NCBI RefSeq assembly: GCF_014621695.1
Contig: NZ_CP061281.1
Coordinates: 806,001-870,000 of the forward strand
Length of the DNA stretch: 64,000 nucleotides
From: Streptomyces xanthii
GTDB taxonomy: Bacteria; Actinomycetota; Actinomycetes; Streptomycetales; Streptomycetaceae
Direction: 5' to 3'
The translations under genes were made by a program, and so were the position numbers. The notes beneath the pieces are model-generated. The model was not told the DNA's origin. It saw only the letters and a list, made by a program, of their open reading frames with translations, and made no database searches. This document shows positions 59,328 to 64,000 of this stretch, one piece after another (the first letter of the stretch is position 1; every line of letters begins with the position of its first letter).

Positions 59328-60977
59328 TCACGCGTCACCGGCCTCGAGGGACTTCTGGAACTCCTGCTTCATCTTGTCGAGTCCCTTGGGGCCCCACTCC
59401 GACCAGAACGGCTTCCACTCGCTGATCTTGCGGCGTCCGGCGACGATGTCGTTGACCAGGTCGTTGGCCTCGGTCGACAGGCGCCCGTAGTGCTCGGTGT
59501 ACGCGTCCGAGTAGTGGCCGACGGTGGCGTTCTGGACGGCCGTGCGCAGGAGCTCCTGCTCGACCCCGTACATGTCCTTGACGTCCTGGACGCCGTGGCT
59601 GCCGGGGAAGACGGACGGGGCGAGGACGAAGGGGGCCGTGGTGGCGGTGGCCAGGCCGCTCCACAGGCCCTCGACCTCCTGCTTGCCCTTCTTGGTGCGC
59701 TGCGGGAAGCCCTTGTCGTCGTAGGTGAAGTCGCTGCCCTCGGCGCCGAACTCCAGGAACTCGCGTTCCTTGGTTCCGTAGGGCGCGGCGAGGTAGTTCA
59801 GGATCTCCAGCATCATCCGGACGCGCTTCTCGCTGCCCTTCTTGATCGCCGTGTATCCGATGGTGCCGAACGCGTGGTAGTGCGCGTTGGCCTTGGCGCC
59901 GTCGGCGTCGAAGGGGATGAGGATCTCGGCGGCGAGGGCCGGGTCGTTGGTGCGGGTGTCCTTGCGGGCGCCGGTGGGGTTGGCGTAGACGCAGGCGCCG
60001 ATGCGGCCCTGGGCGAGCTTGAGGTAGGCGTCGGCCATCTTGGGGTCTCCGGGGTAGAAGACTCCGGCCTTCTTGAGCTTGACGACGAAGTTGAGCGCTT
60101 CGAGGTACTGCTCGGACTCCATCCAGAAGGTGACCTTGCCGCTCTTGTCGCGGCCCCACTTGTTGGGTGCGCCGTAGCACTGGCTGAGGACGCTGACGGC
60201 GTTGCCGTAGATCGGTTCGAGGGCCCAGGTGTTGCCGCCGGTGACCTCCTTGCACTTGTCCATGAACTCCTCGGTGCTCTGCGCCGAGAAGCCGTCGGCC
60301 TTCGCCCAGATCTTGGGGTTGCCGCCGTAGACCTGGCCGAGGGCGGGGTAGGGGCTGGGGGCGCCCCAGATCTTGCCGTTGACGACGGCGGTCTTCCAGT
60401 GCGCCGGGGTCATGTTGGCGAGGTTCGGGTAGTCCTTGACCGCGTCGCCGGAGACGTACTCCGTGATGTCGGCCATCTTGGACTCCAGGAGCTGCGCGAT
60501 GTGCTGCAGGCCCTGGTTGGGCGGGATCCACATGAGGTCGGGCAGATCGCCGCCGGCGACGATCGCGGGGAACTTCTCCTCGTAGCCGGGGTCGGTGCCG
60601 AGGATCGCGGACAGGTCGACGCCGAGCTTGGAGCTGACCTGCTTCCAGTGGGCGTTGGAGCCCTTGGGCAGCGGGGGCTGGACCCAGATCTCGGTGAGCA
60701 TCGAGACCTTGGAGCCGTCGCCGGGGACCTTCGCGACGCTCTGCGCGAGTTCCTTCGGGTAGGAGAGGAAGCCGGCGGACAGGCCCTTCGCGTTGGGCGG
60801 CAGGTCGGGCTTGACGCCGGTGAAGGGGACGTAGGCGGGCAGTTTGACCTTGGCGGAGGCGGCCTCGCCCTTGCCGGCGGTGGAGCTTCCGCAGCCGGTG
60901 AGGAAGGAGGAGGCGGCGCCCGCCGCGACGGCGGTGCTCAGGCCGAGGAAACGGCGTCGGGACACACCGGTGCTCAT
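59328..60977 (-). CDS. extracellular solute-binding lipoprotein of a sugar ABC importer
   Basis: A 549-residue binding protein. The leader SRRRFLGLSTAVAAGAASSF is a twin-arginine signal, followed by lipobox LTGC (Cys29). The mature part matches the large family-1 binding proteins of CUT1-like importers (LPDLMWIPPNQGLQHIAQL; GKIWGAPSPYPALGQVYGGN; WKPFWSEWGPKGLDKM). GGAG lies six bases before the ATG. Downstream of two permease genes in the same direction (73 bases between). Probably takes up oligosaccharides; no ATPase gene is seen, so a shared MsiK-type ATPase is likely. Confidence 0.9.
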   Translation of the reverse strand: MSTGVSRRRFLGLSTAVAAGAASSFLTGCGSSTAGKGEAASAKVKLPAYVPFTGVKPDLPPNAKGLSAGFLSYPKELAQSVAKVPGDGSKVSMLTEIWVQPPLPKGSNAHWKQVSSKLGVDLSAILGTDPGYEEKFPAIVAGGDLPDLMWIPPNQGLQHIAQLLESKMADITEYVSGDAVKDYPNLANMTPAHWKTAVVNGKIWGAPSPYPALGQVYGGNPKIWAKADGFSAQSTEEFMDKCKEVTGGNTWALEPIYGNAVSVLSQCYGAPNKWGRDKSGKVTFWMESEQYLEALNFVVKLKKAGVFYPGDPKMADAYLKLAQGRIGACVYANPTGARKDTRTNDPALAAEILIPFDADGAKANAHYHAFGTIGYTAIKKGSEKRVRMMLEILNYLAAPYGTKEREFLEFGAEGSDFTYDDKGFPQRTKKGKQEVEGLWSGLATATTAPFVLAPSVFPGSHGVQDVKDMYGVEQELLRTAVQNATVGHYSDAYTEHYGRLSTEANDLVNDIVAGRRKISEWKPFWSEWGPKGLDKMKQEFQKSLEAGDA

Positions 60978-61050
60978 GATCGACTCCACACGGGTTCGGG
61001 GACGGAGGTACGGGGGCAGGGGCCGGAGGGGCCCTGGATCGCGGGCCGGC

Positions 61051-61971
61051 TCAGCCCTTGATCGCGCCGGTGAGCACGCCCTTGCTGAAGTACTTCTGCA
61101 GGAAGGGGAAGAGCAGCAGGATCGGCAGCAGCGCGAGCATGACGACGGCCATGGAGATGGACTGCGGCGGCGCCATGTGGGTCACCCCCAGCTGGTCGGA
61201 GGTGATGGCCTTGCCCTGGACGACGTAACTGCGCAGCACCACCTGGATGGGCCACTTGCCGGAGTCGTCGAGGTAGAGCATCGCGTTGAAGAAGGCGTTC
61301 CAGTACGTGACGGCGTAGAAGAGGCCGACGACGGCGATGACGCCCTTGGACAGCGGCATGACGATGCGGGTGAGGACGCGCCAGTCGCCGGCGCCGTCGA
61401 TGCGGGCGGCCTGGTAGAGCTCCTCGGGGATGTTCATGAAGAAGGCCCGCATGACGACGAGGTTGAAGGCGTTGATCAGGCCGGGCAGGATCAGCGACCA
61501 GTACGAGTCGCGCAGCCCCAGCTCCTTGACCAGGACGTACATGGGGATCATGCCGGGCGCGAAGAGCAGGGTGAACAGGACCATGAGCAGGACCGGCTTG
61601 CTGCCGGGGACGCCGCGCTTGGACAGGGCGTAGGCGAGGCCGACGGTCGTCAGGAGCGACAGCGTCGTGCCGACGACGGTGATGCCGATGCTGACGAGGA
61701 CGGCCCGGGTGACGAGGCCGCCGGACAGGATCGTGGTGTACGCCTCGAAGGTGGGGTCCGTCGGGAAGAGGACGAAGCCGCCGGACGCGGTGATCTCCTC
61801 GCGGGAGGCGAGGCTCGTGGACAGGACCGTGAGGAACGGCAGGATCATCACGGCGCAGATGACGGTGAGGACGACGGCCTTGGCGCTCTTGCCGAGCGGG
61901 CTCGGCGGCTCCTCCCAGGCGGGGCGGGCGTCCTCCGGCCGGGGCTTCAACAGCGGCAGGGAGAAGGTCAC
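61051..61971 (-). CDS. carbohydrate ABC transporter permease (MalG-like)
   Basis: A 306-residue permease with six membrane helices. The EAA loop is EELYQAARIDGAGDWRVLTR, followed by IVMPLSKGVIAV. Its N terminus (AVVLTVICAVMILPFLTVLS) and end (PILLLFPFLQKYFSKGVLTG) match LplC/YtcP-type subunits. The GTG start overlaps the stop of the upstream permease gene (GTGA). It forms the channel with the next-listed permease and is served by the solute-binding protein downstream. Confidence 0.92.
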   Translation of the reverse strand: MTFSLPLLKPRPEDARPAWEEPPSPLGKSAKAVVLTVICAVMILPFLTVLSTSLASREEITASGGFVLFPTDPTFEAYTTILSGGLVTRAVLVSIGITVVGTTLSLLTTVGLAYALSKRGVPGSKPVLLMVLFTLLFAPGMIPMYVLVKELGLRDSYWSLILPGLINAFNLVVMRAFFMNIPEELYQAARIDGAGDWRVLTRIVMPLSKGVIAVVGLFYAVTYWNAFFNAMLYLDDSGKWPIQVVLRSYVVQGKAITSDQLGVTHMAPPQSISMAVVMLALLPILLLFPFLQKYFSKGVLTGAIKG

Positions 61972-62966
61972 TTGCTGTACACCCCTTGCTCTCCGAAGGC
62001 GTGGGCGAGCTTGTTGGCGCCCCAGATCATGAGGGCGCCGACGACACCCTTGACCAGGCCCGCGGCGGCGCCGACGCCCCAGTCGCCGTAGACCACGCCG
62101 TGGTAGTAGACGTACGTGTCGAGGACCTCGGCGGCGCGGGCACCGACCGCGTCGCGCTGGAGCAGGAACTGCTCGAAGCCGACGGACAGGACGTCGCCGA
62201 GCCGCAGCACGAGCAGCATGATCGTGACGCTGCGGACGGCGGGCAGGGTCACGTGCCACATGCGGCGCCAGCGGTTCGCGCCGTCGACGGCGGCGGACTC
62301 GTACAGGCTCTGGTCGACGTTGGCGAGCGCCGCGAGGTAGATGATCATGCCCCAGCCGATGTCCTTCCAGATGACCTGGGAGGTGATCAGCAGGGGGAAG
62401 GCGTGCGGGTCGGTCATCACGTCGAGGGCCGAGAAGCCGTGGTCGCGCAGGAAGTTGGAGACGAGGCCCGCGCCGCCGAGTACCTGCTGGAACAGGGCGA
62501 CGACCAGCACCCAGGAGATGAAGTGCGGGAGGTAGACGACGCTCTGCACGAACTTCTTCACGCGGCTGGAGACCAGGCTGTTGAGCAGCAGGGCGAGGGC
62601 CAGCGGGGCAGGGAAGAAGAAGACGAGCTGGAGGGCGGCGAAGGCGAGGGTGTTGCGGACGGACTCCCAGAAGGCCGGGTCGGCGAAGAGTTCCTGGAAG
62701 TTGGCGAGGCCGACGAGGGCGCTGTCCTTGAAGCCGATGAAGGGCTGGTAGTCCTCGAAGGCGACGATGTTGCCGAGCATCGGGACGTAGAAGAAGACGA
62801 CGAAGAACAGCAGGCCGGGCGCCATCAGGGCGAGCATCACCCAGTTGTCGCGCAGCCGGCGCGCGAGCGGCGGACGGCTCCTGAGGGTGCGCCCCCCGGC
62901 CCGTGCCGGGGCGGGCGCGGGCGGCGAGGCGGCACGGACGCGCCGTTCAGTTGCTGGGGAAGACAC
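61968..62966 (-). CDS. carbohydrate ABC transporter permease (MalF-like)
   Basis: A 332-residue permease with six membrane helices after a 45-residue cytoplasmic, Arg/Pro-rich N terminus. The EAA loop is QSLYESAAVDGANRWRRMWH, then VTLPAVRSVTIMLL. MLALMAPGLLFFVVFFYVPM opens helix 1, and its sequence resembles the LplB/YtcR branch. GGGAG lies five bases before the chosen GTG; an upstream frame extends but lacks coding character. Overlaps the next permease gene (GTGA). Confidence 0.9.
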   Translation of the reverse strand: MSSPATERRVRAASPPAPAPARAGGRTLRSRPPLARRLRDNWVMLALMAPGLLFFVVFFYVPMLGNIVAFEDYQPFIGFKDSALVGLANFQELFADPAFWESVRNTLAFAALQLVFFFPAPLALALLLNSLVSSRVKKFVQSVVYLPHFISWVLVVALFQQVLGGAGLVSNFLRDHGFSALDVMTDPHAFPLLITSQVIWKDIGWGMIIYLAALANVDQSLYESAAVDGANRWRRMWHVTLPAVRSVTIMLLVLRLGDVLSVGFEQFLLQRDAVGARAAEVLDTYVYYHGVVYGDWGVGAAAGLVKGVVGALMIWGANKLAHAFGEQGVYSK

Positions 62967-63161
62967 GCGTACTCCCACCGACGGGACGGGTGCGGCCGCC
63001 CGGAGCGCCGAGACGCCGGGAAGGCGGCCACCAATAAAGAAGGCAACTTTCTGAATTGGAGAGTCATCATGGAAGCGGCGGGAGGGCACGTCAACCGCCT
63101 GCCGGTCCCGGGGAGTTGGACTCTTCGTCGGTGAGGCTTGGACTTTTCTGCGGGGAGCCCG

Positions 63162-64000
63162 TCAAACAGGCCGTTCGACGTGGTCCAGGGCGAGGCGGGC
63201 CGCCCCGATCGCGGTGGACTCCTCACCCAGCGTGGAGGTCCGCACTTCGGGCGGGCACGGGGTGAGCGCGGCGAGCCGCTCGGCGAACGGCTCGCTCAGC
63301 AGCGTGCCGGCCCGCGAGATCCCGCCACCGAGCACGACGGCCCGCGGGTCGAGCACGGCGACGTGCCGGGCGAGGCTGTCGGCGAGGGCGTGCGCGAAGG
63401 CCCGCAGGGTGTAGGCGGCGCCGCCGTCACCGGCCGCGGCGGCGCGCACGACGGCGCGGGCCGCGTTCTCCCGGGTGGGGCGCGCCTCTCCCCCGTGCCC
63501 GGCGAACCAGTCGAGAAGCCGCTGGTAGGGCACGGTCCAGCCGTCGCCCGCGACCATCTCGCCGGCGGCGCCGTGGTGACCCCGGTGCAGTTCGCCGCGC
63601 AGCCACAGGCCGATGCCGAGCCGATTGCCGACGTACAGGTACAGGAAGTCGTCGGTGTCCGCGGCGACGCCCGCGGTGCCCTCGGCGAGGGTGGCGAGCT
63701 GGATGTCGTTGCCGACGACGACCCGGCCCGGGGCGTGGCCCGTGAGTGCGGCGCTCAGGTCGACGCCGCTCCAGCCGGGCAGCGAGTCGCTGACGGTGAC
63801 GACACGGCCCGCGGGGTCGACCATGCCGCTGGTGCCGACGCCGGTGGCGAGCGGGCGCAGGCCGGCCGCGGCGGGTCCGGCGAGACAGCGGGCGACGGCA
63901 GTGCGCACGGCGTCGAGCCGCCGGGCCGCGCTCAGTTCGGGGGTGACCGGCAGCCGGTGGGAGGCGACGGTGCGGCCGAGCAGGTCGGTGGCGAGCACGA
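63162..64000 (-). CDS. ROK-family protein, 5' part outside window
   Basis: The frame is open to the right edge, so the start lies outside; 279 residues are visible. The ROK fold is clear: GVGTSGMVDPAGRVVTVSDS, GRVVVGNDIQLATLAEGTAG, FLYLYVGNRLGIGLWLRGEL and AVVLGGGISRAG. The ROK zinc/catalytic stretch (GxxGxAGExGH...CxCGxxGCxE) reads GHHGAAGEMVAG here, lacking the histidine and cysteines, so kinase activity is unlikely and a sugar-responsive repressor is favoured. An N-terminal HTH would be expected off-window. It is upstream of the ABC importer in the same direction. Confidence 0.82.
   Translation of the reverse strand, partial: VLATDLLGRTVASHRLPVTPELSAARRLDAVRTAVARCLAGPAAAGLRPLATGVGTSGMVDPAGRVVTVSDSLPGWSGVDLSAALTGHAPGRVVVGNDIQLATLAEGTAGVAADTDDFLYLYVGNRLGIGLWLRGELHRGHHGAAGEMVAGDGWTVPYQRLLDWFAGHGGEARPTRENAARAVVRAAAAGDGGAAYTLRAFAHALADSLARHVAVLDPRAVVLGGGISRAGTLLSEPFAERLAALTPCPPEVRTSTLGEESTAIGAARLALDHVERPV

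Noticed and set aside
62990..63085. AACTTTC-TGAATT as a xylose-type operator before the ABC importer
   Set aside because: Only one half site fits and the sugar is unknown, so symmetry is too weak to call.

Overview
This window is typical high-GC Streptomyces chromosome. Evidence for that: third codon positions are almost always G or C, GTG starts are frequent, ergothioneine genes (egtABCD) are present, and there are Streptomyces-type proteins such as a DUF5709 protein, a DUF574 methyltransferase, an SCO2400-like zinc-ribbon protein and a class F sortase. Promoter -10 boxes fit TANNNT and often sit 6-8 bases ahead of a start codon, implying leaderless mRNAs. No rRNA, tRNA, CRISPR array, prophage or insertion sequence was seen. 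The mix of stress, transport and accessory genes suggests a chromosome arm rather than the core, but that is inference.

Layout. 1-7.5 kb: the end of an epimerase gene, a molybdopterin oxidoreductase lacking the usual N-terminal Fe-S cysteines, a zinc formaldehyde dehydrogenase-type enzyme, small proteins, and a coupled four-gene unit (DUF5709, nucleotidyltransferase, BON-like protein, metallophosphoesterase). 7.6-16 kb: CsbD-like protein, an AzgA-type purine permease divergent from a double-HTH regulator, a TetR/cupin divergent pair, a Tat-exported carotenoid oxygenase, a GPP34 protein and a membrane metallophosphoesterase. 15.5-18.4 kb: a CdsA-like cytidylyltransferase coupled to a rare fusion of an acyltransferase-fold domain with a PLP aminotransferase. 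18.8-24 kb: a split YeeE/YedE transporter operon, small cysteine proteins, and a disulfide oxidoreductase next to thioredoxin.

24-33.8 kb: LacI regulator divergent from an amidase, a secreted GH18 protein, a PemK/MazF-like protein convergent with a PARG-like macrodomain protein, then the overlapping egtA-egtB-egtC-egtD operon. 33.8-43.2 kb: a sugar-binding lipoprotein with a DasR-like upstream box, dodecin, HAD phosphatase, LLM oxidoreductase, a short UvrA-like ATPase, an acyl-CoA synthetase, and a nucleotidyltransferase coupled to an unknown partner. 43.3-51 kb: sdhCAB divergent from a LysR gene, then a PAS-GGDEF-EAL protein (probably RmdA) coupled to a methyltransferase.

51-57 kb is cell-surface biology: a lipoprotein with four YxFxxD-type repeats, a poly-proline membrane protein, a DUF4239 membrane protein, two related Ig-like exported proteins, a class F sortase and a Tat-lipoprotein polysaccharide deacetylase. 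57-64 kb holds a universal stress protein, an APC amino-acid permease, and a carbohydrate ABC importer (lipoprotein plus two permeases, no ATPase) under a ROK-type gene cut by the right edge.

Most operons are joined by ATGA, GTGA or TGATG overlaps. The best candidates for undescribed biology are the acyltransferase-aminotransferase/CdsA pair, the class F sortase with two surface proteins sharing a GVRxGxGGS segment, and the nucleotidyltransferase/partner pair.
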